From: Salinarchaeum laminariae
Lineage (GTDB): Archaea; Halobacteriota; Halobacteria; Halobacteriales; Salinarchaeaceae
Reading direction: 5' to 3'
Assembly: GCF_023204835.1 (NCBI RefSeq)
Contig: NZ_CP096270.1
Span: 1,364,001-1,428,000 of the forward strand
Length of the DNA: 64,000 nucleotides
The notes beneath the pieces were generated by a model, which saw only the letters and a program-made list of their open reading frames with translations, ran no database searches and was not told the DNA's origin. Both the position numbers and the translations under genes were made by a program. This document shows positions 16,245 to 24,477 of the stretch, piece by piece. Position 1 is the first letter of the stretch, and every line of letters begins with the position of its first letter.

Positions 16245-16652
16245 CTCGATACGCCGGTGATCGACGGTTTGGCCGTGCCGACCCACTAGCGACGAACCGA
16301 CCGCTCTGATACTCGCCAGCCCCAGCGTCGTCTTCAAATGCGGTCCGCCACGCCGCCCGACTGCGCCAGTGCGCTCTCACGAACGATAATCTGGCCACAA
16401 ATATTAATCCCTATCGCGCCGGTATTCAAGTAGAGCAGTGACGCCAGATCGGGATTGCCAGCCCGGATCTCTGTCCGGGAGCCGTTGTTGGCAGCAGCCC
16501 GAAATCCAAGGCGCGCTCACTGGGCCGGATTCGATCGTTCGAAATCGTTGCGTGTTCGGTACGTGCGAATAGAGGTTAATTCAGGATGGATTGAATCCAA
16601 CAATCGCACTTTAGCAACAAAAATTAAATATGTGGATAAATAACAAAAGCAC
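16245..16652 (+). promoter_or_regulatory. tbsP upstream region with palindrome and AT-rich promoter
   Basis: No gene is supported here. A 13-nt perfect palindrome TGGATTGAATCCA (16587-16599) lies inside a wider imperfect repeat (GTTAATTCA...TGAATCCAAC). The AT-rich AAATTAAATATG (16621-16632) is a TATA box about 26 bp from the leaderless tbsP start. A second TATA-like ACAAATATTAATC near 16395-16407 could drive a separate short transcript toward tbsP. Confidence 0.5.
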
Positions 16653-17471
16653 GTGATGGTACGGAACGTCTACGACGACCGGATCGACGGTGTACTGCAA
16701 CGCGTCTTCGGCGAGGACGACGGGCCGCTCTACGTCGCCGACGCGTCAGCGAGCGTCGTCAGTGCGGTCGTCGACGCCCTCTCCGCGAGCGAGGAAACCC
16801 CCGAAATACGGCTCCTCGCCGACGAGAACGCGTTCAAGACGGTCTTCGAGGATTTCCTCGTCGCGAGCGAGGCCGCCGACCACGTCGCGTCGGGTCGCCT
16901 CACGCTCCACGTCGCGGCCGATCCCGACGCGACACCGACCGTGATCGCGAACGGCTGCGTGACGTCGCTCGTCGACGCCGGCACGCGCGTCGGCGGACTC
17001 CGCTCCGACGAGGCCGATCTGGTCGAAGCGGCCCGCGCAACCGTCGAGGACCGCTGGGAGCGGGCCGACGAGTACTCGCTTCGCACACCGCCGATGTCCT
17101 CGGTCCGCGAGGAGCTCGAAGGCGATCTCGGCGCGGGCGTCCAGAAGGACTTCTCGGGGATGCTCGACTCCCTCGAGACCGCCCGCGGTGACGACGACGA
17201 TCTCGACGAGGTGACGGTGAGTCTCCTCGCCGCCGCGAAGAACGAGGCGCTGCTCTACGACATCAGTCGGTGGGGCGAGGACACCGGCGTCGCCAGCAAG
17301 GCGACGTTCTCCCGGACGAAGTCGACGCTCGAGGACGCCGGACTCATCGAGACCGAGAAGGTCCCGATCGAGGTCGGCCGCCCGCGACTCCGCCTGACGC
17401 TCTCTGATGAGCGCCTCCGCGACGCCGAACCGGACCAGGTCGCTGCCGCGGCCCAGACGGTCCTGAACTGA
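16653..17471 (+). CDS. tbsP: TbsP-type (DUF5821) transcriptional regulator
   Basis: 272 residues (GTG 16653; ATG at 16656 equally possible). The N-terminal ~140 residues form an alpha/beta domain with an ADPDA loop region and TPPMSSVREELEGDL. The C-terminal ~90 residues are a winged helix: LLYDISRWGEDTGVASKAT, TFSRTKSTLEDAGLIETEK and GRPRLRLTL. This is the layout of haloarchaeal TbsP, described in Haloferax as working with TrmB in control of gluconeogenic and glycolytic genes such as gapII. A full-length trmB lies 33 kb away. An AT-rich promoter and a 13-nt palindrome upstream suggest autoregulation. The gene is monocistronic. Confidence 0.72.
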   Translation: MMVRNVYDDRIDGVLQRVFGEDDGPLYVADASASVVSAVVDALSASEETPEIRLLADENAFKTVFEDFLVASEAADHVASGRLTLHVAADPDATPTVIANGCVTSLVDAGTRVGGLRSDEADLVEAARATVEDRWERADEYSLRTPPMSSVREELEGDLGAGVQKDFSGMLDSLETARGDDDDLDEVTVSLLAAAKNEALLYDISRWGEDTGVASKATFSRTKSTLEDAGLIETEKVPIEVGRPRLRLTLSDERLRDAEPDQVAAAAQTVLN

Positions 17472-17609
17472 CGCCGCGATGGGCGGGATCGGATCGTTCT
17501 GCGGACTCTTTTTGCGCTTCTGACGGTCGAGCACCGTGGCTCGGCGTCGACGTCTCGCCACGATCGCCCACTGACAAGACCTAAGTTGGCGCCACCGGAA
17601 GCGGTTCCC

Positions 17610-17792
17610 ATGGAGACGACGAGTACGGACCGGAGCGTGGGCCTGGGGATCTTCTTCGTTCTCATCGCCATGGCGGGCGCCGGAGCGATGCTCGGCGCCG
17701 AGGCGTCGACGAACCTCGCGGCCGCGGGCTTTGCCGGCGCTGTCGCCGCGGGCTGTCTCGCGGTCGTCGCGATCCACGCCTACGCCGAGTAG
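17610..17792 (+). CDS. Small two-segment membrane protein
   Basis: 60 residues from ATG 17610. Two hydrophobic helices, GLGIFFVLIAMAGAGAMLGA and LAAAGFAGAVAAGCLAVVAI, are joined by a short polar turn (EASTN), with a short charged N-terminus (METTSTDRSV) and the tail HAYAE. I recognise it only as a haloarchaeal small membrane protein of the DUF7525 type. TATA-like CCTAAGTTGG lies about 27 bp upstream, supporting a leaderless start. Role unknown; it stands alone between tbsP and a DUF7123-like gene. Confidence 0.65.
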   Translation: METTSTDRSVGLGIFFVLIAMAGAGAMLGAEASTNLAAAGFAGAVAAGCLAVVAIHAYAE

Positions 17793-17903
17793 CTCCCTTT
17801 CGGCCACCGAACCGCTACCGACGGCCCGAGAGCCGCTCTGTGGCCGTTCGAGAGTCACCGCGGAAGGAAGCGTTAAGCCGATCCCGCTGCTAGATACTCC
17901 ACG

Positions 17904-18128
17904 ATGGCACAGTTTACGGAAGCCGAGCGGCGCATCGTCGCGTATCTCCACGATAGCGCCGCACGCGGGGAGCGTTACTTCCGCTCGCGCAACATCGCCG
18001 AGGCGCTCGGGCTCTCCTCCAAAGAGGTCGGCGTACGCCTCCCCGAACTGGACGAGAAGACAGAGGACATCGACATCGAGAAGTGGGGCCGTGCGCGCTC
18101 GACGACCTGGAAGGTCACTCCTCGATAG
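17904..18128 (+). CDS. DUF7123-like small winged-helix protein
   Basis: 74 residues. The whole protein is a compact winged helix: FTEAERRIVAYLHDSAARG (helix 1), FRSRNIAEALGLSSKEVGVR (helices 2-3) and ARSTTWKVTPR (wing). It fits a haloarchaeal family annotated DUF7123, probably a DNA-binding regulator. GCGTTAAGCC (about 17870-17879) is a TATA-like box about 27 bp upstream of the ATG. No adjoining target gene is evident. Confidence 0.7.
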   Translation: MAQFTEAERRIVAYLHDSAARGERYFRSRNIAEALGLSSKEVGVRLPELDEKTEDIDIEKWGRARSTTWKVTPR

Positions 18129-18367
18129 CGTTCTCTCTCCCTCTCACTTTCCGTCACCACCTCTTCCGTTCGACGTCTTCCGTCGTTTCGAACCACCGCC
18201 CGGATCAGCGGTCGCTGACGTCGTTCTGGTCCGGCCGCGTCCTCTGGAGCACCTCTGGCATCGAACGTTTCTACCGCTTAAATAGTCGCTGAATAAGTTT
18301 CTAGGGGGCATTATACATTGTATTCTAACGGAAAATTATATGCGGCTGTGGTAGCACGTGTTAGTAG

Positions 18368-19075
18368 ATGGCGGAGCCCCACCGCGTGCTCGGCGTGCAG
18401 CCCGACGCGGACGAGGCGACAGTCCGCTCGGCGTACCGGGAGCTCTTGATGGAGCACCACCCCGATCAGGGTGGCTCCACCGAGCAGTTCCTCCGGATCA
18501 AGAACGCCTACGAGCGCATCGTCGACGGCGGCTCGATCACCGACGCACTCTCCGACGGCGGGCAGACCGTCAGCGCGACGCGCCAGCGCGTCGAGGTTTC
18601 TGGCGAGGCTGTCCGCGGGGACGACGGGCTCGAACTCGTCGCGGAGGCCGACGGTCTCGTCGTGCGACTCACCGCGCTGACCGACCGGCTGGCCACGGAG
18701 GAGCTTCTCCCCACGCACGTCGTCGATCCCGGGCGGCGCGTCGGCGCCTCCTTCCGGATCACCAACGAGACCGGCGAGCCCGTCACCTGGCAGGCACGCC
18801 GGGTTCGCTTCGTGGGATCGCACGGCGATCGGTACCTTCCCTCGGTCTACCGTCCCAAACAGCGCCGACTCCCCGATCGCTGGCGCGGAGACGACGTGGA
18901 GCTCGATCCCGGCGAGACCGCTCGATCGTTCCTCTTGAGCCGCGAACTACCCGAGGACGTCGCCGTCGACACCGTGGTTTACGATCAGCAGTCTTCGGCG
19001 GGGCCGGCACGCCGCGTCGAGTTCGCCCTCGACTACGACGCGCGATCGGCCCTCGACCGCACGCCCTTCCAGTAA
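18368..19075 (+). CDS. J-domain protein with C-terminal beta domain
   Basis: 235 residues from ATG 18368. Residues 1-60 are a J-domain (PHRVLGVQPDADEATVRSAY, then MEHHPDQGGS with the HPD triad). There is no Gly/Phe or zinc-finger region, so this is a type III (DnaJ-C) J-protein. Residues ~100-235 look like a beta-sandwich (FRITNETGEPVTWQARRVRF, RSFLLSRELPEDVAVDTVVY) of unknown ligand, possibly a client-binding module. TATA-like AAAATTATATGC (18332-18343) gives a leaderless start. It is the second J-protein in the window; neither has an Hsp70 neighbour. Confidence 0.78.
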   Translation: MAEPHRVLGVQPDADEATVRSAYRELLMEHHPDQGGSTEQFLRIKNAYERIVDGGSITDALSDGGQTVSATRQRVEVSGEAVRGDDGLELVAEADGLVVRLTALTDRLATEELLPTHVVDPGRRVGASFRITNETGEPVTWQARRVRFVGSHGDRYLPSVYRPKQRRLPDRWRGDDVELDPGETARSFLLSRELPEDVAVDTVVYDQQSSAGPARRVEFALDYDARSALDRTPFQ

Positions 19076-19114
19076 CCGAACCGATCGGCGGATGTACTCC
19101 CGTTGCCGCCGCGG

Positions 19115-19921
19115 CTACGACAGCTCGAACCGGAGCCGCTCGACGTCGCCACCTTTGCTCTCGCGGCCCGTCAGCTCGAAGCGGCCGCACTCCCCGGTGG
19201 CTTCGACGTGCGTCCCCGCACACGCCGTCCGGTCGAACTCCTCGATCTCGACGATGCGGATCTCCGTGATGGAGTCCGGGAGGAGCTCGATCCGCGTCCG
19301 TTCGGGATCGAGGCGCTCCTCGGCGACCGCGCGATCGAGTTCGTACCACTCGACGGGTCGATCGTCCTCGATCAGCGCGTTTACCCGGTCCTCGACCTCT
19401 GCAAGTTCGGCATCCGAGAACCGATCCTTCGCACAGTCGATGCGCGCGCCGTCCGCGTAGAGCTGGTTCCCTTCCGTCGTGGCATTATCGTCGATCAGCA
19501 CTCGCGAGAGCAGGTGCTGGGCAGTGTGATAGCGCATGTGGGCGTATCGGCGGTCCCAGTCGAGTTCGATTGCGACGGTCGCGCCTTCGGGCGGTGCCGA
19601 TACCGAGCCGTCGCTGGCGTCGGCACGATCGTCGGTGTGGACCGGTTCGAGGTGGTGGTAGATCGTGTCCCGCTTCTGGACGTCGACGATCCGCCAGCCC
19701 GCCGATTCCGCGCCGTCGCCTGCTCCTCGGCCTTCCCTGTCCGTTTGTCCGTCTCCCTCTCCGTCCTCCGCGAGAGTCAGCGTTCCGCGGTCGGCTGGCT
19801 GCCCGCCGCCCTCGGGGTAGCAGATGGTTCGATCCAGCACGACGCGGTCGTCGAGACTGCGCTCGACTGTGGCCTCGATCGTTCGCCGGTAGGGGTCCGC
19901 GAGATACGGCGTCGCCGTCAT
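19115..19921 (-). CDS. alaX: AlaX-type alanyl-tRNA editing hydrolase
   Basis: 268 residues from ATG 19921. It has the stand-alone editing-domain signature of alanyl-tRNA synthetase: FYPEGGGQPAD-like opening (CYPEGGGQPADRG), the zinc ligands HTAQH (in MRYHTAQHLLSRVL) and C-x3-H (RTACAGTHVEATGE). It removes Ser or Gly wrongly attached to tRNA-Ala in trans. A halophile-specific acidic insertion (EDGEGDGQTDREG) separates the two parts of the N-terminal beta domain. The length suits AlaX-M. An upstream extension of 32 codons is Arg-rich and lies in the spacer, so it was left out. It converges on the J-domain gene. Confidence 0.88.
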   Translation of the reverse strand: MTATPYLADPYRRTIEATVERSLDDRVVLDRTICYPEGGGQPADRGTLTLAEDGEGDGQTDREGRGAGDGAESAGWRIVDVQKRDTIYHHLEPVHTDDRADASDGSVSAPPEGATVAIELDWDRRYAHMRYHTAQHLLSRVLIDDNATTEGNQLYADGARIDCAKDRFSDAELAEVEDRVNALIEDDRPVEWYELDRAVAEERLDPERTRIELLPDSITEIRIVEIEEFDRTACAGTHVEATGECGRFELTGRESKGGDVERLRFELS

Positions 19922-20050
19922 ACCGGTCACTGCGCGGGCTCGATACTTCAGGATGCCGTCGCTGCTGGGTCTCTGTCTGTAGGTTCGGTCTGCGGATACT
20001 CGGACTTTGATGGGCACTCGGAGCGCAGGCCTCCCAACAGTCGCTCGCGC

Positions 20051-20365
20051 TCAGTCGGACTGCAGCCGTTCGCGATCGACGTCGATCCCTGGGGGCGCGA
20101 CGATCAGGAATCCGCGGAAGTGAACGAGATCGCCCCCGGCGTCCCGGATCTCACGGGCGAACCCGGACGCGAGCTTGTTCACGTCGCCCTCGACGTTCAA
20201 GACGAGGACGTTCCCCGTCTGGATCAGCTCGATCCACTCGTCGTCCGCGGTCGTGCCATCGAGCACGTCGAGCACGATGCGCCCGCCGCCGCTGTCGTCC
20301 TCGCCGTCTTCGGCCTCGTCGATGTGTTCCTCGACGGCCCGCAGATCGAGGTCGAACTCGCTCAT
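20051..20365 (-). CDS. DUF5779-like small acidic protein (SepF-like fold possible)
   Basis: 104 residues from ATG 20365 (MSEFDLDLRAVEEHIDEA). Strand and helix blocks RIVLDVLDGTTADDEWIELI, NVLVLNVEGDVNKLASGFAREI and GGDLVHFRGFLIVAPPGIDVD match a haloarchaeal family named DUF5779. The order of elements (beta, helix, NVLVLN-type strand, helix, strand) resembles the SepF cell-division core, but the similarity is weak and the usual membrane-targeting N-terminus is missing. Function unknown. It is divergent from the DUF5822-like gene. Confidence 0.65.
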   Translation of the reverse strand: MSEFDLDLRAVEEHIDEAEDGEDDSGGGRIVLDVLDGTTADDEWIELIQTGNVLVLNVEGDVNKLASGFAREIRDAGGDLVHFRGFLIVAPPGIDVDRERLQSD

Positions 20366-20530
20366 GTGGCGGGAGTCGCGCTCCCCTCGCAAAAACCCAC
20401 CGTCAGCGGGGGCGTCGCCGTGTCCGTCGACGGGCGGCCAGGTGTCGACGAGCGACGTCACCCAGCGCTCGCGGCGGCCGTCCGCACGCGAAACGCACCG
20501 CCCTTATACCTGCACGAACGACGACCCCAC

Positions 20531-20770
20531 GTGCCCGAGCCCGTCGAAACCACGGATCCGGAGGGGGTCGACTACGGGCGCGTGATGCAGCTCACGTTCG
20601 TCTACACGATCGTGGTCGGCGCCCCGCTCGTGGCGCTGCTCTCGATTCCGTTCGCGCTTCCGACGTGGAACGAGCGCGTCGCGTTCGCGATTCGTATCGG
20701 TGCGATCGTGTGGTTCCTGACGGCGATCGCGGTCTTTCTCCTGGAGCGTCGGCGAATCGAGGCAGAGTAA
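20531..20770 (+). CDS. DUF5822-like small membrane protein
   Basis: 79 residues from GTG 20531 (VPEPVETTDPEGVDYGRVMQ). Two membrane helices, LTFVYTIVVGAPLVALLSIPF and FAIRIGAIVWFLTAIAVFLL, are joined by the hydrophilic PTWNERVA; the C-terminus is charged (ERRRIEAE). It resembles the haloarchaeal DUF5822 family. A TATA-like CCCTTATACC lies about 27 bp upstream of the GTG, giving a leaderless transcript. Function unknown. A much longer open frame covering it runs through the antisense of alaX and was rejected. Confidence 0.68.
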   Translation: MPEPVETTDPEGVDYGRVMQLTFVYTIVVGAPLVALLSIPFALPTWNERVAFAIRIGAIVWFLTAIAVFLLERRRIEAE

Positions 20771-20806
20771 TCCGGCCGTCCGCGGTCATCCGACGACAGA
20801 GGGCCG

Positions 20807-21361
20807 CTACCGGCGACTGTCGAGGCGGTCCTCGACCCACTGGAACGGAATGCCGGCGCGGTGGGCCGCCTGCTCGTCGCTGTCGGAATCGCCGATGAAC
20901 ACCGTCGACACGGGGGTCGCGCCCATGCGTTCGAGAATCTCCAGCAGTGGCTCTGGCTCAGGCTTTTGCTCGTGAATGCTGTCGCGAGCGACGATCGTGT
21001 TGACGTAGCGTGCGAGTCCGTGTTTCTCGAGCGCCGCCTCGACGGCGGCCTCGCAGTTCAGCGAACAGACGCCGATCGGATCCCGCGTCGAGTCGACTTC
21101 GTCGGCGAGGGGCAGCCGCTCGGACTCCTCGGCGCCTGCGATCTCGCGCTCGGAGAGCACCGCCTCGACGTCCTCGCGGATGGCGTGCCGGCCGGCCGTC
21201 TCGACGAGATCCCAGAGGCCGCGGTCGGGATCGACGTCGACGCCGGCGTTCTCGTAGACGGCCAGAACGTCGCTCACGGCGGCGTCCCAGTCCACGTCGA
21301 GGCGGACCAGCGTGCCGTCGAGGTCGAACACTCTGGCCTCGAACTCGTGGCTCACGTGCAC
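20807..21361 (-). CDS. HAD-superfamily phosphatase
   Basis: 184 residues from GTG 21361 (a second GTG at 21355 is as likely). The four HAD motifs are visible: I, FDLDGTLV with both catalytic Asp; II, IGVCSLNCE; III, the Lys in HEQKPEPEP; and IV, FIGDSDSDEQAA. A helical cap lies between I and II. The layout is that of phosphoglycolate phosphatase-like subfamily I enzymes; the substrate cannot be deduced. It converges on the DUF5822-like gene with only 36 bp between, so the two transcripts probably share a termination zone. Confidence 0.82.
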   Translation of the reverse strand: MHVSHEFEARVFDLDGTLVRLDVDWDAAVSDVLAVYENAGVDVDPDRGLWDLVETAGRHAIREDVEAVLSEREIAGAEESERLPLADEVDSTRDPIGVCSLNCEAAVEAALEKHGLARYVNTIVARDSIHEQKPEPEPLLEILERMGATPVSTVFIGDSDSDEQAAHRAGIPFQWVEDRLDSRR

Positions 21362-21658
21362 TCGTACTCGCCAGTGCCGTCTAATCGTTGTCGATCGCGG
21401 GCGGTGGTTCGTTGCGGTCCGATGACTGCAGGCCCGAAGTAACGCTTTAGGGGCGGCTCGGCCTACCTCGGATCATGCCCCGGACCGTCACCGCTGGGCG
21501 CACCGCGAGTCAGGGATCCCGCGAGCGTGGGGTCACCTGTTGTTGCCGGTGCTCCTCGACGGTCCAGCCCCGGAGCCGCGACGGCCCCCGACGCCGCGAG
21601 GCCACGTCCCGGTGCCTCGAGGTCCCCTCCCGGAGCCAGGACGCGAGCCCTTCGAGCG

Positions 21659-22261
21659 ATGGCGCGCCGTGACCGGCTGCGAGCCGACGTCCGGGCGATC
21701 GTCGAGCGCGATCCCGCCACGGAGCGGCCGCTCGAAGCCGTCTTCACCTCGCCCGGGCTGTGGGCTCGCTGGACGCATCGCTTCACGAGCTGGCTGTGGG
21801 CTCGGCAGCACCGGCTACTCGCCCGCGTGCTCGGCACGCTCGCGAGCCTCCTCACCGGCGTCGAACTCCATCCCGGCGCGGATATCGGCGAGCGCGTCGT
21901 GATCGATCACGGCCACGGCGTCGTCGTGGGCGAGACCGCGACAATCGGCGACGATGTCGTCTGCTACCACGGCGTGACGCTCGGGTCACGATCGGGTGGC
22001 CACGGTGCCCCGCCGAACGTCGATGATCGGGCGGGTCGCCACTCAGCCGTCCGGCGCCATCCGACCGTCGGCGATGGCGTCACGCTCGGCGCGCGTGCGA
22101 CCCTCCTCGGCCCGATCGAGGTCGGCGACGGCGCGGCCATCGGAGCGGGTGCAGTCGTCGTCGACGACGTCCCTCCCGACGAGACCGTCGTCGGAGTGCC
22201 CGCGGCGCCGACTGGGGAGGATCGCGACGATCGATCACCGCCGCGTTGCAGGCGGTCGTGA
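21659..22261 (+). CDS. cysE: Serine O-acetyltransferase
   Basis: 200 residues from ATG 21659 (MARRDRLRADVRAIVERD). The N-terminal helical part (LEAVFTSPGLWARWTHR) and the left-handed beta-helix hexapeptides (VELHPGADIGERVVIDHGH, GVVVGETATIGDDVVCYHG) are those of CysE, which acetylates serine for cysteine synthesis. Between GVTLGSRSG and RHPTVGDGVTLGA is an insertion of about 15 residues not usual in the family, and the C-terminus is Arg-rich. A TATA-like GCTTTAGGGG lies about 210 bp upstream at 21444-21453, much too far for a leaderless start, so the 5' end is uncertain: an upstream GTG (21527) in frame would add 44 low-complexity residues. Confidence 0.78.
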   Translation: MARRDRLRADVRAIVERDPATERPLEAVFTSPGLWARWTHRFTSWLWARQHRLLARVLGTLASLLTGVELHPGADIGERVVIDHGHGVVVGETATIGDDVVCYHGVTLGSRSGGHGAPPNVDDRAGRHSAVRRHPTVGDGVTLGARATLLGPIEVGDGAAIGAGAVVVDDVPPDETVVGVPAAPTGEDRDDRSPPRCRRS

Positions 22262-22301
22262 TTCGGTTTCGACGCCGATCGGGTCGGTCGTCGCCGGAAC
22301 C

Positions 22302-23471
22302 TCACTGTTCGTCGAGCACGTGTCGGGCGACGATCTCCTTTTGAATCTGGGTCGTTCCCTCGTAGATCTCGGTGACTTTCGCGTCGCGGTAGTAGCGTTC
22401 GACGTCGAACTCCTGGACGTAGCCGTAGCCGCCGTGGATCTGGACGGCCTCGTTCGTGACCGTCATCGCCGCCTCGCTGGCGAAGTATTTCGCCATGCTC
22501 GCAGCCATCGCCGCGTCCTCGGTCCCGGCTTCGAGCTTCCGGGCGGCCTCTCGCGTCAGAAGCCGCGCCGCCTCGAGCTGGGTGCGCATCTCTGCGAGCT
22601 TGTGCCGGATCGTCTGGATGTCTGCGATCGCGCCGTCGAACTGCTCGCGTTCCTGGGCGTACGCGGTAGCGTCGTCGAGCGCTGCGTCCGCGAGTCCCAC
22701 CGCCTGGGCAGCGATGGCGACCCGGCCACCGGTGAGGATCTCGAACGCTGCGGCGAGCCCGCGGCCCTCCTCCGTGAGTCGATTCTCTGCCGGAATCTCG
22801 ACGCCGTCGAGGGTGATCGGTGCGGTGTCGGACCCCCGGAGTCCCAGCTTCGACTCCGGCTTGCCGACGTCGAACCCATCCGCGTCCGTCGGGACGAGAA
22901 ACTGCGTGACGGTCTCGCCGTCGACGTCGTCGGGTCCGGCGCCCTCGGGGGCGCCCTCCGGGATGGCCTTCGCGAAGACGATCGCCACGCCCGCGCGGGT
23001 CGCGTTGGTGATCCACTGCTTCTCGCCGTCGAGCACGTACGTATCGCCATTTCGGCGGGCGACGGTGCTCATCTGGGCGGGGTTCGAGCCCGCGCCGGGT
23101 TCGGAGAGCGCGAACGCCCCGACGGGGCGGCCAGTCGCCATCTCGGGAAGCCAGCGCTCGCGCTGGTCGTCGCTGGCGAACGCGTCGATACAGCTACACG
23201 CCAGGCCGTGGACGGAGAGTGCTGTCGCGATCGAGAGCGAGCCGTAGGCGACGGCCTCGTTGCAGACGGCGTAGGTCACACGGTCCGCGTCGACGCCGCC
23301 GAACTCCTCGGGGACGGCGAGCCCGGTCAGATCGAGATCTGAGAGGTCGTCCCAGACGTCCTCCGGGAACGATTCGGTCTCGTCGGCCTCGCGGTCGGCG
23401 GGCCGTAGCTCCTCGACAGCGAACTCCCGGACGACGTCACGCATCGCACGCTGCTCCTCGGTCAGCTGCAT
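22302..23471 (-). CDS. Acyl-CoA dehydrogenase
   Basis: 389 residues from ATG 23471 (MQLTEEQRAMRDVVREFA). Domain order is typical: N-terminal helical domain to ~120, FAD-binding beta domain with GAFALSEPGAGSNPAQMST and KQWITNA, then the C-terminal four-helix domain with QAVGLADAALDDATAYAQER. The catalytic Glu of short/medium/isovaleryl types corresponds to IHGGYGYVQEFDVERYYRDA (VQEFDVER). It introduces a double bond into an acyl-CoA with electrons passed to ETF. Chain-length preference cannot be read. It stands alone; beta-oxidation partners are not adjacent. Confidence 0.93.
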   Translation of the reverse strand: MQLTEEQRAMRDVVREFAVEELRPADREADETESFPEDVWDDLSDLDLTGLAVPEEFGGVDADRVTYAVCNEAVAYGSLSIATALSVHGLACSCIDAFASDDQRERWLPEMATGRPVGAFALSEPGAGSNPAQMSTVARRNGDTYVLDGEKQWITNATRAGVAIVFAKAIPEGAPEGAGPDDVDGETVTQFLVPTDADGFDVGKPESKLGLRGSDTAPITLDGVEIPAENRLTEEGRGLAAAFEILTGGRVAIAAQAVGLADAALDDATAYAQEREQFDGAIADIQTIRHKLAEMRTQLEAARLLTREAARKLEAGTEDAAMAASMAKYFASEAAMTVTNEAVQIHGGYGYVQEFDVERYYRDAKVTEIYEGTTQIQKEIVARHVLDEQ

Positions 23472-23562
23472 ACTGCCCCTTGCGCCGACGACGGGATAAT
23501 CGTTGAGGCGATCGTCGTGGCCGATCCCGGCGGGGCGTGCACCGATCCGGTGCGTGGTGTCG

Positions 23563-24477
23563 CTACTCGTCGTCCACTGGCCCACTCGTCTCCACGTCCC
23601 CGGTGCGTCCGAGGACGCCCCCATCGTCGGAACTGCTCGGACCCGCATCGTCGATCTCGGCCGTGTCCTGTATCTGGCCCGGCGTCGCGGCGTGGGGATG
23701 CTCGGTGGCGAGCCACTGACCGACGGGTGTGCCGCGCTCCCAGTACTGTTCGAAGAGACTGCGGCCCCACTCGATGGCGGCGTCGCCATCGGCGACGACC
23801 TCGGACGTCGCGTCGAAGCTACCCGCCGGCGTCGGGAGCGAGAAGAGGAGGCGCTCGTCGGTCACCGTCATCGAGATCCCGGCGCTCTGGACGCGTATCG
23901 AGAGGTCGCCGAGGTCGGCGTCCGGGCCCGCGGGCTCGTCTTCGACCACGCGGCTCGCCATCTGGGGCGTCATCACGAGACGGCTACGCTCCGCGTCGCT
24001 CCCGAGGAGCGCTTCGGCGTGGCGATCGCTGTAGACGGGCGCGACGATGGCGACGGTGCGTGCCTCCTCGATCGCTCGCTCGACGCGGCGTGCCGCACGA
24101 TAGGGATCGGTGTCCGGCGAACGGACGACGTCACAGCACTCGAGCCGGTCGATCGACCGGCGAAAGGACGCCGGCAGTCCGGTCGGATCGTGGTTCGCCC
24201 AGTACTCGGTGTCTCCGCCGATCACGCCGTCGAGGCGCTCACACCGTTGCACCGTGTCGGCCACGAGCCGCCCGGCACCCGTCAGTCCCCAGTCGCCCTC
24301 GTCGGTCTCCGCGACGAACCCCCGATCCGCCAGCCGCCCGAGCGCGTCGTAGACGGCGGACTCGCTCGCGTCACAGGCGACGACGACGTCCCGGCCGCTG
24401 TCGTCGCCGTCGGCGAGTCGCAGCAACACTTCGCGTCGTGCTGTCGATCCCAGCACGAAGGCGACTGCACCTGTCAT
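23563..24477 (-). CDS. FilR1-type winged-helix transcriptional regulator
   Basis: 304 residues from ATG 24477. Residues 1-75 are a winged helix (VLGSTARREVLLRLADGD, SESAVYDALGRLADRGFV, GDWGLTGAGRL). Residues ~120-260 match the middle ligand-binding FilR1 domain of methanogen and haloarchaeal regulators (HDPTGLPASFRRSIDRLE, VAPVYSDRHAEALLGS, LFSLPTPAGSFDA). The C-terminal 50 residues are a polar, probably disordered tail. FilR1 of Methanothrix controls filament formation; targets here are unknown. A 10-nt palindrome CATAGCTATG (24502-24511) 25 bp upstream of the start is a plausible autoregulatory site. Confidence 0.78.
   Translation of the reverse strand: MTGAVAFVLGSTARREVLLRLADGDDSGRDVVVACDASESAVYDALGRLADRGFVAETDEGDWGLTGAGRLVADTVQRCERLDGVIGGDTEYWANHDPTGLPASFRRSIDRLECCDVVRSPDTDPYRAARRVERAIEEARTVAIVAPVYSDRHAEALLGSDAERSRLVMTPQMASRVVEDEPAGPDADLGDLSIRVQSAGISMTVTDERLLFSLPTPAGSFDATSEVVADGDAAIEWGRSLFEQYWERGTPVGQWLATEHPHAATPGQIQDTAEIDDAGPSSSDDGGVLGRTGDVETSGPVDDE

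Noticed and set aside
16455-16643. 62-codon frame upstream of tbsP
   Set aside because: Covers the palindrome and AT-rich promoter; basic composition unlike the neighbours.
19103-20770. 555-codon plus-strand frame
   Set aside because: Antisense to alaX and the DUF5779-like gene. Only its last 79 codons, from the GTG at 20531, look like a real protein.
21475-21672. 65-codon frame upstream of cysE beginning at an ATG near a good TATA box
   Set aside because: Ser/Arg/Cys-rich with no family; kept only as a possible upstream reading frame in the cysE finding.
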